A DNA stretch of 64,000 bases from Hoeflea sp. (GTDB taxonomy: Bacteria > Pseudomonadota > Alphaproteobacteria > Rhizobiales > Rhizobiaceae). Under the pieces are notes generated by a model, which saw only the letters and a program-made list of their open reading frames with translations, made no database searches and was not told the origin of the DNA. A program made the translations under genes and the position numbers. Of the stretch, positions 8,283-17,536 are shown piece after piece. The DNA lies in NCBI RefSeq assembly GCF_014359905.1, contig NZ_JACIYP010000008.1, forward strand, positions 28,502-92,501, written 5' to 3'. How positions within the stretch are numbered: the stretch's first letter is position 1; every line of letters begins with the position of its first letter.

Positions 8283-9152
8283 ATGCAAGACGAAACCGCC
8301 CGCCAGATCCTCGCCGAACTCTCCCGCCTGTCGCGCGCCGTGGAGGCGCTGGCGCCATCGCGGCCTCAGGAGAACAATTTCGATGCCGCGTCCTGCTTTG
8401 TCTGGGATGCGGACAATCAGCATCTGGCGCCGGTGACCAGGCCGAACCGGATCGAGATCTCGCTGATCAAGGGTGTCGACCATGTCCGCGACATCCTGGT
8501 CGACAACACCCGCCGCTTCGCCCTCGGGCTGCCCGCCAACAATGTGCTGCTTTGGGGCGCGCGCGGCATGGGAAAATCCTCGCTGGTCAAGGCGGCTCAC
8601 GCCGCGCTTGCCGCCGAGCCCGGCCTGCCCGCTCCGCTCAAACTCATCGAGATCCACCGCGAGGACATCAACTCCCTGCCCGCGCTGATGGCGATCCTGC
8701 GACCCGCGCCCGCCCGCTTCATGCTGTTTTGCGACGATCTGTCGTTCGATCATGATGACACCGCCTACAAATCCCTCAAGGCGGCGCTTGACGGCGGCAT
8801 CGAAGGCCGGCCCGACAATGTGCTGCTCTACGCGACATCCAACCGCCGTCACCTGCTGCCGCGCGACATGATCGAGAACGAGCGCTCCACCGCCATCAAT
8901 CCGGGCGAAGCGGTGGAAGAAAAGGTCTCGCTGTCGGACCGCTTTGGCCTCTGGCTCGGCTTCCACAAATGCTCCCAGGACGATTATCTGGAGATGGTCT
9001 CAGGATATGCCGCCCATTTTGGACTGGATGCGGACCCCGAAGCGCTCAAGTCCGAGGCGCTCGAATGGTCGACCACGCGCGGCGCGCGGTCCGGACGCGT
9101 GGCCTGGCAGTTCATTCAGGACCTGGCCGGTCGGACGGGAAAATCCATCTGA
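8283..9152 (+). CDS. DUF815 family AAA-type ATPase
   Basis: A 289-residue P-loop ATPase of the DUF815 family. Walker A is GARGMGKS at residues 92-99 and Walker B FMLFCDDLSF at 146-155. The segment YATSNRRHLLPRDM is typical of the sensor-1 region, and SLSDRFGLWLGF follows. The N-terminus (DETARQILAELSRLSRAVEAL) is probably helical. The cellular role of the family is not established. It is transcribed alone, divergent from yajC and convergent with nlpD, with a shared terminator hairpin at 9175-9210. Confidence 0.9.
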   Translation: MQDETARQILAELSRLSRAVEALAPSRPQENNFDAASCFVWDADNQHLAPVTRPNRIEISLIKGVDHVRDILVDNTRRFALGLPANNVLLWGARGMGKSSLVKAAHAALAAEPGLPAPLKLIEIHREDINSLPALMAILRPAPARFMLFCDDLSFDHDDTAYKSLKAALDGGIEGRPDNVLLYATSNRRHLLPRDMIENERSTAINPGEAVEEKVSLSDRFGLWLGFHKCSQDDYLEMVSGYAAHFGLDADPEALKSEALEWSTTRGARSGRVAWQFIQDLAGRTGKSI

Positions 9153-9174
9153 ACCCAGACTGCAGAATCGCAAC

Positions 9175-9210
9175 GGAAAAAGGCCAGCGCATGGAACGCC
9201 GGCCTTTTCC
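9175..9210. terminator. Bidirectional terminator between DUF815 gene and nlpD
   Basis: GGAAAAAGGCC at 9175-9185 pairs with GGCCTTTTCC at 9201-9210, with a nested GCG/CGC stem in the loop. A/T runs within the stem arms give U-tracts on both strands. It lies between two convergent stop codons. Confidence 0.8.
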
Positions 9211-9229
9211 ACTTTCGCCTGGAGGGCGT

Positions 9230-10900
9230 TTACTCGAGATATTTGATCGGATCGACCGGCGTCGCGTTCTTGCGAACTTCAAAATGCAGCCGCGGCGTCT
9301 TGGCCACTCCGGTCATGCCGGAACTGGCGATCACCTGGCCACGGACCACCTTGTCGCCGCGGGCCACATCCAGGGTGTTGGCGTGGGCATAGACGGTCAC
9401 AAGCCCATCATCATGCCGGACCAGGACGGTCTTGCCGTATTCCTTCAGGCCATCGCCGGAATAGATCACCACGCCGTTCTCTGCCGCCTTGACCGGGGTG
9501 CCGGCCGGCAGGGAAATGTCGATCCCGTCATTGCGCTTGCCGTTTTCGGTCTTGGCGAAGCCGGTGATCACCTGGCCGCGGGCGGGCCAGCGGAACTTGT
9601 CGATGCCGGTCGATGCGGGAGCGATCGAGGCCGTGTCGGAATTGGTCTTCGCGGCCACACTGTCGCCAGCGGCGCTGACCGGCGGCGTGTAGGGCTTGGG
9701 TGCGTCGGAGGCGGCAGCCGCATTGACCGATGCTGTCGTGGTCGACCGGTCGACGCTTTCGGTTCCGGCCGCCGGAATGACAAGCGACAGACCGATGCGG
9801 ATGTTCGATCCCGTCAGATTGTTCGCCGACTTGAGCGCATCGACGCTGACGCCGTGGTTCCGGGCGATCTTGCTCAGGGTATCGCCGCTCGTCACCGTAT
9901 AGGCACCGCCAGCCGGGCTGTTCGGGCCGCGATTGGAGGCGTTTGCCGTCGAGGACTGGGACGAATCGGCTTCGGCACTGGGGCTGCGCAACGCCGGAGC
10001 GCTCGGCAGCACCGCCACGTCCTGGCGTGGCGAGCGCACGGGCAGCGGAATCCGGTCATGCTTGGCCTCACCCTGCAACCCGGTGCCCGAATTGGCGGCG
10101 AGCGTGTTCGGATTGTTGTCCGGCGCGGAAACCGGCGCCTTGCGGGAATACACATAGACCGGGATCAGCAATTGCCGTCCGGCCGAAACCCGCGACGCGT
10201 CATCGATTCCGTTGGCCTTCATGATTTCGCTGGCGGGAACGCCGTAGCGCTTGGAGAGATTGTAGATGGTCTCACCCGGCCCCAGCGTGATGCGGGTACC
10301 GCCGGTCGTCGTCCAGCCAGCACCCTGCGGCGCAGTGCCGGTAACGATCGGATCGGGCGATATCACCGGGGTACTGGCGGCGGCGTAGTCCGGGTTCACC
10401 TGTACGCTGGTGTTCAACTGCTGCGGCCTCTCGGGAAACGCCTGTGTCGCCGGCGCAAGCGCGGGCTGAGCCGACGGCAGGGCCTGACGTGAGATCGACG
10501 CGGACTGCTGGTTTCCGCCGCCAATCAGGCTGGACGAGGACGCGGACGTGCGGGCCATGGAAGGCACCGAACCGGTGGGGGTCGGATCATAGCCTGGCTG
10601 CGAGGGCGACCGGTAATCACCCGGGAATGCCTGCGAGGACGCCGGCGCCTGGGGATAGGAACTGGTCTGCGGATATCCGCCCGCACCGTTCGATGAATTT
10701 GAAGTGCCGCCCACATCCGCCATCGGCGCGAGCGATGACGAGGACGGTGCGGGCACCGACGCAGTCATCAACTGATCCGTGTTACGGAAGGAGAACCGGT
10801 CTACATCCGAGCTGCAAGCTGCAGCAGATCCCGCCAGAAGCGCGATGCCGAGCAAACGGATCACCGAAACACCGGGAACGACAGTCTGTGTGACACGCAT
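9230..10900 (-). CDS. nlpD: NlpD-like lipoprotein, two LysM domains and degenerate LytM/M23 domain
   Basis: A 556-residue envelope protein. The signal sequence ends LLAGSAAAC, a slightly atypical lipobox. Low-complexity Ser/Pro/Ala linkers surround LysM domains near residues 203-245 (ETIYNLSKRYGVP) and 333-375 (GDTLSKIARNHGVS), and a C-terminal LytM domain spans about 460-555. The first zinc ligand of active M23 peptidases is replaced: the motif reads RNDGIDI instead of HxGxD, as in E. coli NlpD, while LHFEVR is kept. It is therefore likely an amidase activator for septal peptidoglycan splitting, not a hydrolase. The surE-pcm-nlpD order supports the name. The ATG at 10900 was preferred over a TTG at 10912. 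Confidence 0.88.
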   Translation of the reverse strand: MRVTQTVVPGVSVIRLLGIALLAGSAAACSSDVDRFSFRNTDQLMTASVPAPSSSSLAPMADVGGTSNSSNGAGGYPQTSSYPQAPASSQAFPGDYRSPSQPGYDPTPTGSVPSMARTSASSSSLIGGGNQQSASISRQALPSAQPALAPATQAFPERPQQLNTSVQVNPDYAAASTPVISPDPIVTGTAPQGAGWTTTGGTRITLGPGETIYNLSKRYGVPASEIMKANGIDDASRVSAGRQLLIPVYVYSRKAPVSAPDNNPNTLAANSGTGLQGEAKHDRIPLPVRSPRQDVAVLPSAPALRSPSAEADSSQSSTANASNRGPNSPAGGAYTVTSGDTLSKIARNHGVSVDALKSANNLTGSNIRIGLSLVIPAAGTESVDRSTTTASVNAAAASDAPKPYTPPVSAAGDSVAAKTNSDTASIAPASTGIDKFRWPARGQVITGFAKTENGKRNDGIDISLPAGTPVKAAENGVVIYSGDGLKEYGKTVLVRHDDGLVTVYAHANTLDVARGDKVVRGQVIASSGMTGVAKTPRLHFEVRKNATPVDPIKYLE

Positions 10901-11006
10901 AACATTACCCAATCAACGCAATACCTACTGCGATGATTAAAGCGCGTTAGTGTTACTCATCAGTTAAAGCGGCGCGAATCTGTGCTTTTAGATGTCAGAC
11001 AGGCAT

Positions 11007-11660
11007 TCAAAGCGCCAGCGCCAGGCCCGGCGTAAAGGGAAGATACGGCACTTCAAACAGGTCCTCACGCTCGAACCGGCTGCCAATCTTGGTCAGCCGC
11101 GCCATCAGCGTCGGACCGCTTTCGCTCAGGATCGGCGCAAGCATGACGCCGCCGGACGCCAGCTGTTCGATGAACTGGCGCGGCATGCCGTCAAAAGCGC
11201 AGGTTGCAAGGATCCGGTCAAATCCGCCCTCGCCGTTCATGCCCTTCAGGCCGTCAGCCTGCCGGGCGATCACATTGCCGATGCCAAGGTGCACAAACCG
11301 CTGCTGGGCAAGCTGGACCAGCGTCTTGTAGCGGTCGATCGTCACCACTCTTTCGGCCAGGCGCGCTGCGACCGCAGCCAGGAAACCGCTGCCGGTGCCG
11401 ATGTCGAGAAACCGGTGACCCGGCTCGATCTGCAGCAGTGCGAGCATCCGCGCCACCAGATCCGCACTTTCGGCGAATCCGCCGCAATCTATCGGCACCA
11501 GCCGGTCCTGGTAGGCAGCCTCTGCGTAAGCCGCCGAGACGAACACAGTGCGCGGCGTTTGCTCGAGCGCCGTCAGAAGCCCCTTGTCGGAGACACCTTC
11601 GGCCCGGAGCCGCAGGAACAACCCGGCAAACCCCTCCTTCTCCAACAGCCGCACATTCAT
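11007..11660 (-). CDS. pcm: Protein-L-isoaspartate O-methyltransferase (surE-linked copy)
   Basis: A 217-residue class I SAM methyltransferase that repairs isoaspartyl residues in damaged proteins. SAM motif I is LDIGTGSGFLAAVAARL. The N-terminal region contains the VSAAYAEAAYQDRLVPIDCGG pattern of the family in two parts. It lies 3 bases after surE, as in E. coli and most proteobacteria. A second, divergent Pcm-like gene occurs in the window at 37551-38219. Confidence 0.92.
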   Translation of the reverse strand: MNVRLLEKEGFAGLFLRLRAEGVSDKGLLTALEQTPRTVFVSAAYAEAAYQDRLVPIDCGGFAESADLVARMLALLQIEPGHRFLDIGTGSGFLAAVAARLAERVVTIDRYKTLVQLAQQRFVHLGIGNVIARQADGLKGMNGEGGFDRILATCAFDGMPRQFIEQLASGGVMLAPILSESGPTLMARLTKIGSRFEREDLFEVPYLPFTPGLALAL

Positions 11661-11663
11661 CCC

Positions 11664-12422
11664 TCAATCTTCCAGCGCGGCGGCCAGTTTCTCCTGGACC
11701 GCGTGATTGGTCAGGTCGAGCTTCAGCGGCGTGACCGAAATAAAGCCCCTGGAGATGGCCCTGATGTCGCTGTTGGCCTCCGGCGAAAAGTCCCGGCGGC
11801 CGAATTTCAGCCAGAAATAGGGAAAGCCGCGCCCGTCCTCGCGTTCCTCGATCGACAATCCGTGCGTCAACTGTCCCTGATCCGTCACGATCACGCCCTG
11901 GACTTCTTCCGTGGCGCAATTGGGAAAATTGACATTGAGCAAGGTGCCGGCCGGCAGGTCGATGGCGACGAGTTTCTTGAGCAGCGCCGGCGCGTGGGTC
12001 TCGGCCACGACCCACGGCACGATCCGCCCATCGGACCAGTTGTAGGCCTGGCTCATGGCGATAGAGCGGACGCCCAGAAGCGTGCCCTCCATGGCGCCGG
12101 CGACGGTGCCCGAATAGGTCACGTCGTCAGCCACGTTCTGGCCGGAATTCACCCCTGACAGGACAAGGTCCGGACCCGGATCCATCAGGCTCTTGATCGC
12201 CATGATGACACAGTCGGTGGGCGTGCCGCGCAGCGCATAGGTCTTGTCGCGCACCTGTCGCAGCCTGAGCGGCTCGGACAGGGTGAGCGAATGGGCGAGC
12301 CCGCTCTGGTCGGTTTCCGGCGCGACAATCCAGACGTCGTCGGACAGAGTCCGGGCGATGCGCTCCAGCACCTCAAGCCCCTCGGCATGAATGCCGTCGT
12401 CATTGGTGATGAGTATGCGCAT
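11664..12422 (-). CDS. surE: SurE, 5'/3'-nucleotidase
   Basis: A 252-residue metal-dependent nucleoside monophosphate phosphatase. It has the N-terminal signature [10 protein letters not shown] with metal-binding Asp-Asp, then [14 protein letters not shown] [10 protein letters not shown], and [19 protein letters not shown]. The start at ATG 12422 is favoured by AAAGGGGATTGG upstream; an in-frame TTG six bases earlier is less likely. It is coupled with pcm three bases downstream and follows serS. Confidence 0.95.
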   Translation of the reverse strand: MRILITNDDGIHAEGLEVLERIARTLSDDVWIVAPETDQSGLAHSLTLSEPLRLRQVRDKTYALRGTPTDCVIMAIKSLMDPGPDLVLSGVNSGQNVADDVTYSGTVAGAMEGTLLGVRSIAMSQAYNWSDGRIVPWVVAETHAPALLKKLVAIDLPAGTLLNVNFPNCATEEVQGVIVTDQGQLTHGLSIEEREDGRGFPYFWLKFGRRDFSPEANSDIRAISRGFISVTPLKLDLTNHAVQEKLAAALED

Positions 12423-12449
12423 TGCCAATCCCCTTTAACTGCGAATGTC

Positions 12450-13733
12450 CTACGCGGCCTTCTCGATCCGCGTGAGCCCGCCCATATAGGGCTGCAAGGC
12501 GTCGGGCACGGTGATCGATCCGTCGGCGTTCTGGTAATTTTCCATGACCGCGATCAGGGCGCGGCCGACCGCGACGCCGGACCCATTGAGCGTGTGGACA
12601 AAGCGTGTGGCCTTGTCGCCCGGCTTGCGGCAGCGCGCATTCATCCGCCGCGCCTGGAAATCACCGCAGACCGAACAGGACGAAATCTCGCGATAGGCTT
12701 CCTGGCCGGGCAACCAGACTTCGATGTCATAGGTCTTCTGCGCGCCAAAGCCCATGTCGCCGGTGCACAGCACGATCGTTCGGAAATGCAGGCCGAGGCG
12801 CTTGAGCACGTTTTCCGCGCTCGCCGTCATCCGCTCATGCTCTTCGAGCGAGGTTTCGGGCGTCGTCACCGACACCAGCTCCACCTTGGTGAACTGGTGC
12901 TGGCGCAGCATGCCGCGCGTGTCGCGGCCCGCCGACCCGGCTTCCGAGCGGAAGCAGGCCGTCTGCGCGGCGTAGCGCCTGGGTAGCTCGTCATCGGACA
13001 TGATTTCACCGGCAGCCATGTAGGTAAGCGGCACTTCCGCGGTCGGAATCAGCCAGCGCCCATCCGTGGTGCGGAACAGTTCGTCGCCGAACTTGGGCAG
13101 CTTGTCGGTGCCGTAGGCAGCCGCGTCATTGACCATCAGCGGCGGATTGACCTCGGTGTAACCATGCTCGCCGGTGTGCAGGTCAAGCATGAACTGACCC
13201 AGCGCCCGCTCCAGCCGCGCCAGTCCGCCGGTCAGGATCGTGAACCGTGCGCCCGACATCTTGGCGGCGCGCTCGAAATCCATCATGCCGAGCGCTTCGC
13301 CGAGCTCGTAATGTTCCTTGGGCTTGAAGCCAAGATCAGGCTTCGCCCCGACCTTGCGCACCTCGACATTGCCGCTCTCGTCCGCGCCCACCGGCACCTC
13401 GTCGAGCGGGATATTGGGCAGCACCGACAGCGCTTGCTTGAGCGCCTCGTCAAGCTCACGCTCCTTCGCCTCCCCGGCCTGGAGATCATCCTTGATGGTG
13501 GCGACCTCGGCCTTGAGACTGTCGGCCGTGGCCTGGTCCTTGGCGGCCATCGCCTTGCCGATATCCTTGGAGGCAAGATTGCGGCGTTCCTGCAGCGCCT
13601 GAAGCAGGCCCACATGGCTGCGGCGCGCCTCATCCAGTTGGATCAGGCTCGCGGCCTGCGGTGCGGCGCCGCGTTTGGCCAGTGCAGCGTCAAGAGCTGC
13701 GGGATTGTCTCGTATCCATTTGATGTCAAGCAT
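12450..13733 (-). CDS. serS: Seryl-tRNA synthetase
   Basis: A 427-residue class II synthetase, normal length. It starts [18 protein letters not shown] and has the N-terminal tRNA-binding coiled coil (about residues 30-100, rich in Lys/Glu/Ala). Motif 2 is [21 protein letters not shown] and motif 3 includes [19 protein letters not shown], each given here as landmarks. The frame stays open far upstream, but MLDIKW is the conserved beginning of SerS. It attaches serine to tRNA-Ser and tRNA-Sec. It lies between tatC and surE in the same direction. Confidence 0.97.
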   Translation of the reverse strand: MLDIKWIRDNPAALDAALAKRGAAPQAASLIQLDEARRSHVGLLQALQERRNLASKDIGKAMAAKDQATADSLKAEVATIKDDLQAGEAKERELDEALKQALSVLPNIPLDEVPVGADESGNVEVRKVGAKPDLGFKPKEHYELGEALGMMDFERAAKMSGARFTILTGGLARLERALGQFMLDLHTGEHGYTEVNPPLMVNDAAAYGTDKLPKFGDELFRTTDGRWLIPTAEVPLTYMAAGEIMSDDELPRRYAAQTACFRSEAGSAGRDTRGMLRQHQFTKVELVSVTTPETSLEEHERMTASAENVLKRLGLHFRTIVLCTGDMGFGAQKTYDIEVWLPGQEAYREISSCSVCGDFQARRMNARCRKPGDKATRFVHTLNGSGVAVGRALIAVMENYQNADGSITVPDALQPYMGGLTRIEKAA

Positions 13734-13815
13734 GGCTGGTCCCGGTCGTCGATTGGCAGCGCCGACACCGCGCCCGCGCCGTAATGCGGCGGGGATGCGG
13801 CGTTCACTCGGGAGA

Positions 13816-14658
13816 TCAGGCGTCCGATTTGGGCTCGGCGTCGCCGGACGAACTTGCCTCGTCAGCTTCCTCCGCCAAAGCCGCTCTCGCAGCGCGCTGA
13901 CGCTCCACGAGTCGGGCGCAATAGATGCCAATCTCGTAAAGAAGGATGGTTGGCAGCGCAAGCCCGATCTGGGAGACCGGATCGGGCGGCGTCAGGATGG
14001 CCGCGGCAATAAAGGCAGAGACGATCGCATACTTGCGCTTGTCGGCAAGACCCTGGCTGCTCACCAGCCCGACGCGCGCCATCAGCGTCGTCACCACCGG
14101 CAGCTGGAACACCAGGCCGAAGGCGAAGATCAGCGTCATGATCAGTCCGAGATACTCCGACACCTTGGGCAGGAGCATGATCGAGGCTTCGCCGGAGCCG
14201 CCGGTCTGTTCCATCGACAGGAAGAACCACATCACCATCGGCGTGAAGAAGAAATAGACCAGCGCCGCGCCAATCAGGAACAGGATCGGCGAGGCAATCA
14301 GGAACGGCAGGAACGCGCCCCGCTCGTTCTTGTAGAGCCCCGGCGCCACGAACTTGTAGATCTGGGCCGCGATCATCGGAAAGGCGATCACCAATCCGCC
14401 AAACATGCCGATCTTGATCTGGGTGAAGAAGAATTCCTGTGGCGCGGTGTAGATCAGCTCGATCTTGCGATCGGTCATGCCGGCCCACTCGACCGCCCAG
14501 GTGAACGGTATCACCAGCATGTTGAACAACGGTTTGGCAAACGCGAAACACAGCAGGAACGCCAGAAAGAAAGCACCGATCGCCCACATCAGGCGATTGC
14601 GCAGCTCCATCAGGTGGGCAAGCAGCGGCTGTGGCTTGTCGTCGATATCGTCACTCAC
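13816..14658 (-). CDS. tatC: TatC, twin-arginine translocase subunit
   Basis: A 280-residue inner-membrane protein with six predicted helices and the family signature [16 protein letters not shown] near the N-terminus. It forms the Tat signal-peptide receptor with TatB. The C-terminus is acidic and hydrophilic ([15 protein letters not shown]). It overlaps tatB by four bases (ATGA type), so translation is coupled. It is the last gene of tatABC. Confidence 0.97.
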   Translation of the reverse strand: MSDDIDDKPQPLLAHLMELRNRLMWAIGAFFLAFLLCFAFAKPLFNMLVIPFTWAVEWAGMTDRKIELIYTAPQEFFFTQIKIGMFGGLVIAFPMIAAQIYKFVAPGLYKNERGAFLPFLIASPILFLIGAALVYFFFTPMVMWFFLSMEQTGGSGEASIMLLPKVSEYLGLIMTLIFAFGLVFQLPVVTTLMARVGLVSSQGLADKRKYAIVSAFIAAAILTPPDPVSQIGLALPTILLYEIGIYCARLVERQRAARAALAEEADEASSSGDAEPKSDA

Positions 14659-15341
14659 GCCTGGCCCTCGCCTTGCTTGGGTTTCCTGGCGCGTGGCGCA
14701 GCTTTGGTGCCGGCTGCGGCCGCTTTGGGCTTGGCTTTGGCCGGAGCCTTGGCGGCCGGTGTGGCAACGCTCGCTGTCTTCGGCGTTGCTGGCTTCGACG
14801 CAGGTTTGGGCGTTTCAGCCTTGGCCTTTGAAGGCGCCTTCGCGGTCCTGGCGGCGGTGCTTGCGGGCTTGGCGCCAGTCTTGGATGCCGGAGAAGCTTT
14901 CGAAGCCGCCTTTGCCTCAGGCTGTGAAGCCGTCGACGCGGGTTCTGTCGGCTTGACCTCCGGCGCACCGTCCGGAAGCTTCATGGTCGCCTCCGGAATC
15001 TCGGTCTTGGGTTTCCACGCTGGCGTTTCTGACGGGGCGTTCACGGTCTTCTCGATATCCGAGCGGATCGACTTGGCCGTGTCCTTCAACGGGTTGACCG
15101 CGTCCCGAATGGTCTGCATCGGATTGAGCTTGCGGGCTTCGTCGAAGGTTTTCTTGACGTCGTCCAGTTCAGCCTCACGCAATGCCTCATCGAACTGCCC
15201 CCGAAACTCGTTGGCCATGCCCCTGAGCTTCTTGGTGGTTCGCCCGAAAGCGCGCAGCATAGGTGGAAGGTCCTTCGGACCGACCACAATGATCAGCACA
15301 ATGGCGACGACCAGGAGTTCTGGCCAACCGATGTCGAACAT
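14655..15341 (-). CDS. tatB: TatB, twin-arginine translocase subunit
   Basis: A 228-residue protein with the short N-terminal helix MFDIGWPELLVVAIVLIIVV, then the GPKDLPPMLRAFG hinge and amphipathic helix. The C-terminal half (about residues 100-228) is a low-complexity Ala/Pro/Lys-rich tail, longer than in E. coli but usual in Rhizobiales. The tail is predicted disordered and cytoplasmic. It is the second gene of tatABC and overlaps tatC. Confidence 0.96.
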   Translation of the reverse strand: MFDIGWPELLVVAIVLIIVVGPKDLPPMLRAFGRTTKKLRGMANEFRGQFDEALREAELDDVKKTFDEARKLNPMQTIRDAVNPLKDTAKSIRSDIEKTVNAPSETPAWKPKTEIPEATMKLPDGAPEVKPTEPASTASQPEAKAASKASPASKTGAKPASTAARTAKAPSKAKAETPKPASKPATPKTASVATPAAKAPAKAKPKAAAAGTKAAPRARKPKQGEGQA

Positions 15342-15381
15342 TCAGACGTCTCCTCACCCGTCAGGGCAACGGGATTGGGTG

Positions 15382-15582
15382 TCAGTGGTGATTTTTCGAT
15401 TCTTCTGACTTGTTTTCAACCGTCTTCGTTTCAGGCGTGGCTTCTTCGTCGCCCATGCCCTTCTTGAAACTTTTGATTCCCTTGGCGACATCGCCCATCA
15501 GTTCCGGAATCTTGCCGCGACCGAACAAAAGCAACACGACGACCAGAACGATAAGCCAATGCCAAATGCTGAATGAACCCAT
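15382..15582 (-). CDS. tatA: TatA, twin-arginine translocase pore subunit
   Basis: A 66-residue protein with one TM helix (about residues 4-20) followed by [24 protein letters not shown], the TatA hinge/amphipathic helix, and a short acidic tail ending in two histidines. AGGAGAG upstream of ATG 15582 decides the start. It leads tatABC. Confidence 0.96.
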   Translation of the reverse strand: MGSFSIWHWLIVLVVVLLLFGRGKIPELMGDVAKGIKSFKKGMGDEEATPETKTVENKSEESKNHH

Positions 15583-15621
15583 AATACTCTCCTGTCTGCA
15601 TCCCACCCTGATTTAGGGTGT

Positions 15622-16794
15622 TTATCCGTTTCTTTCAAACACCAAAATGTCACGCTCGTTGACTGTGACCGAAACATCGCGGACGCCGGCCCTTAATTGG
15701 CCAGCACGAATGCGGGCGTCAATTGGACTTTCGCCTCCAGCAACCACCAATGTCACCAGTTCCTCGACCCCCAAAAACCGGCGCGCCACAACACGCGCCG
15801 AAACTCCGCACGGTGTTTCCGTAACTTCGACGCCCGGCAGCCTTATGGCAATCGAGACCTCCGCGCCATCAGAAAAACCACGAGCTTTCACTGGACCGAC
15901 CGGCGTTTGCGCCACTTCGCCTGCCACCGACCCTTCAAACACATTGATTTCGGAAAAGAAACCGGCGGCGAAGAGATTGACCGGGCGATGATAGAGATCC
16001 TCGGCCGTGCCCACCTGCACCAGTGCACCGTCCCTGAGCAGCGCGATTCGGTCGCCCATGCGCATGGCCTCCTCGGCGTCATGGGTCACCACCACTGCGG
16101 TGGCGCGCGCTTCGCGCAGGATCGCCAGGGTCTCGGCCCTGACACTGTCCTTCAGGCGCGAATCGAGGCCGGAAAACGGCTCGTCCATCAACAGCACCGC
16201 AGGCCGCGGGGCGAGTGCGCGGGCCAGCGCCACGCGCTGTTGCTCGCCACCCGACAGCGCATGCGGGTAATTGTCGGCGTAATGCACCATCCCGACGCGG
16301 TCGAGCGCGGCCAGCGCCTCCCGCTTAGCGTCGGCCGAACTCAGCGCCGTCAGTCCGAACCGGACATTGTCGAGAATCGTCAGATGCGGAAACAGTGCGA
16401 AATCCTGAAACATCAGGCCAATGCCGCGACGTTCGGGCGGCAGGTTGACCGAAGGCCCGGCGATCTCCCGGTCGTTGAGCAGGAGCCTGCCCTTGCCCAG
16501 CGGCTCGATCCCCGCGGCAATGCGCAACAGCGTTGTCTTACCCGATCCCGAGGGGCCAAGCAGACACAGAACCTCGCCCGGTTCCGCCGAAAGCGTCACG
16601 CCACGGAGCGTCTGCAGGTCACCATAGGCGTGATGCACGTCCTCAAACGCCAGCCGCGCGGCAAAGGTCACCCCTGCCGTCCTGCGCGCGTTGGCCGCTC
16701 TTACTTGCTGTCTCACCTGGGCTGGACCCTTGCTGTCAGTCTCGTGCGCGTCCGGGGTCGACCCCGTGACCGGAGGCTTAGTCCTCCGCTTCAC
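15622..16794 (-). CDS. Stand-alone ABC transporter ATPase, Fe3+/polyamine (FbpC/PotA) type
   Basis: A 390-residue ATP-binding protein. Walker A GPSGSGKTT is at residues 80-88, the Q-loop MFQDFALFPH follows, the signature LSGGEQQR is at 180-187 and Walker B LLMDEP at 201-206, with the switch histidine in VVTHDAEEAMRM. A C-terminal TOBE-like regulatory domain covers about 280-390. This form powers importers of ferric iron, polyamines or similar solutes. No permease or binding-protein gene is adjacent. The N-terminal 45 residues are unusual and overlap scpB by 17 bases; a later start, near the LAFEDVHHAYG segment, is possible. Confidence 0.85.
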   Translation of the reverse strand: MKRRTKPPVTGSTPDAHETDSKGPAQVRQQVRAANARRTAGVTFAARLAFEDVHHAYGDLQTLRGVTLSAEPGEVLCLLGPSGSGKTTLLRIAAGIEPLGKGRLLLNDREIAGPSVNLPPERRGIGLMFQDFALFPHLTILDNVRFGLTALSSADAKREALAALDRVGMVHYADNYPHALSGGEQQRVALARALAPRPAVLLMDEPFSGLDSRLKDSVRAETLAILREARATAVVVTHDAEEAMRMGDRIALLRDGALVQVGTAEDLYHRPVNLFAAGFFSEINVFEGSVAGEVAQTPVGPVKARGFSDGAEVSIAIRLPGVEVTETPCGVSARVVARRFLGVEELVTLVVAGGESPIDARIRAGQLRAGVRDVSVTVNERDILVFERNG

Positions 16795-17536
16795 CCATCG
16801 GTGTCAAGAGACCAAGCTCTTCGAGGTCCATCTGGGTCAGCGGATCCTCGTCCTCGGTCAGGTCGTCATTGGCCGGCAGAACCGGCGGCTGGAAATTCGA
16901 TGGCACCCGTCCCGACAGCAGGCCCGCGCCCTTGAGCTCGTCCATGCCCGGCAGGTCGCGCAGGTCTTCAAGACCGAAATGATCCAGAAATGCCGGCGTT
17001 GTCCCATAGGTCACCGGGCGGCCCGGAGAGCGGCGCCGGCCGCGCAATCGCACCCATCCGGTTTCCAGCAACACGTCGAGCGTTCCCTTGGAGGTGGCGA
17101 CACCGCGCACATCCTCGATCTCGGCGCGGGTTACCGGCTGGTGATAGGCAATGGTCGAGAGCACTTCGAGGCCGGCGCGCGAGAGTTTCTTGACTTCGGT
17201 TTCCTCCTGGCGGATCAGGAATCCAAGGTCGGCCGCGGTGCGGAACGCCCAGGCGTCGCCCACCCGGACAAGGTTGACGCCGCGATGGGCGTAGCTCTCG
17301 GCCAGACGCTGGATCACCACGCCCACCGGCGCGCCCTGCGGCAACTTGGCTGCAATCAGGTTTTCGGCCACCGGGCCGCTCGAGGCGAATATCAGCGCTT
17401 CGGCGATGCGCTCGGCCTCGTGCAGCGCGCGGTCCCTGAGCGCGTCAAGGGCATCCCTCGTCATCTCCTCATCCTCCGCATGGTCAGCCTCGCTGCCATA
17501 GGCGACGGCCGAACCGTAACCGGGATCCATCGTCAT
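16778..17536 (-). CDS. scpB: ScpB, segregation and condensation protein B
   Basis: A 252-residue winged-helix protein that bridges the SMC-kleisin complex for chromosome condensation. Family features seen: AERIAEALIFASSGPV near residue 42, LSRAGLEVLSTIAYHQPVTR and IEDVRGVATS. N- and C-terminal extensions are acidic. It overlaps scpA by four bases, which is the usual coupling, and overlaps the start of the downstream ABC ATPase. Confidence 0.95.
   Translation of the reverse strand: MTMDPGYGSAVAYGSEADHAEDEEMTRDALDALRDRALHEAERIAEALIFASSGPVAENLIAAKLPQGAPVGVVIQRLAESYAHRGVNLVRVGDAWAFRTAADLGFLIRQEETEVKKLSRAGLEVLSTIAYHQPVTRAEIEDVRGVATSKGTLDVLLETGWVRLRGRRRSPGRPVTYGTTPAFLDHFGLEDLRDLPGMDELKGAGLLSGRVPSNFQPPVLPANDDLTEDEDPLTQMDLEELGLLTPMGEAED

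Noticed and set aside
15622..16794. A complete ABC importer operon around the lone ATPase
   Set aside because: Flanking frames are scpB and tatA; no permease or binding protein is adjacent.
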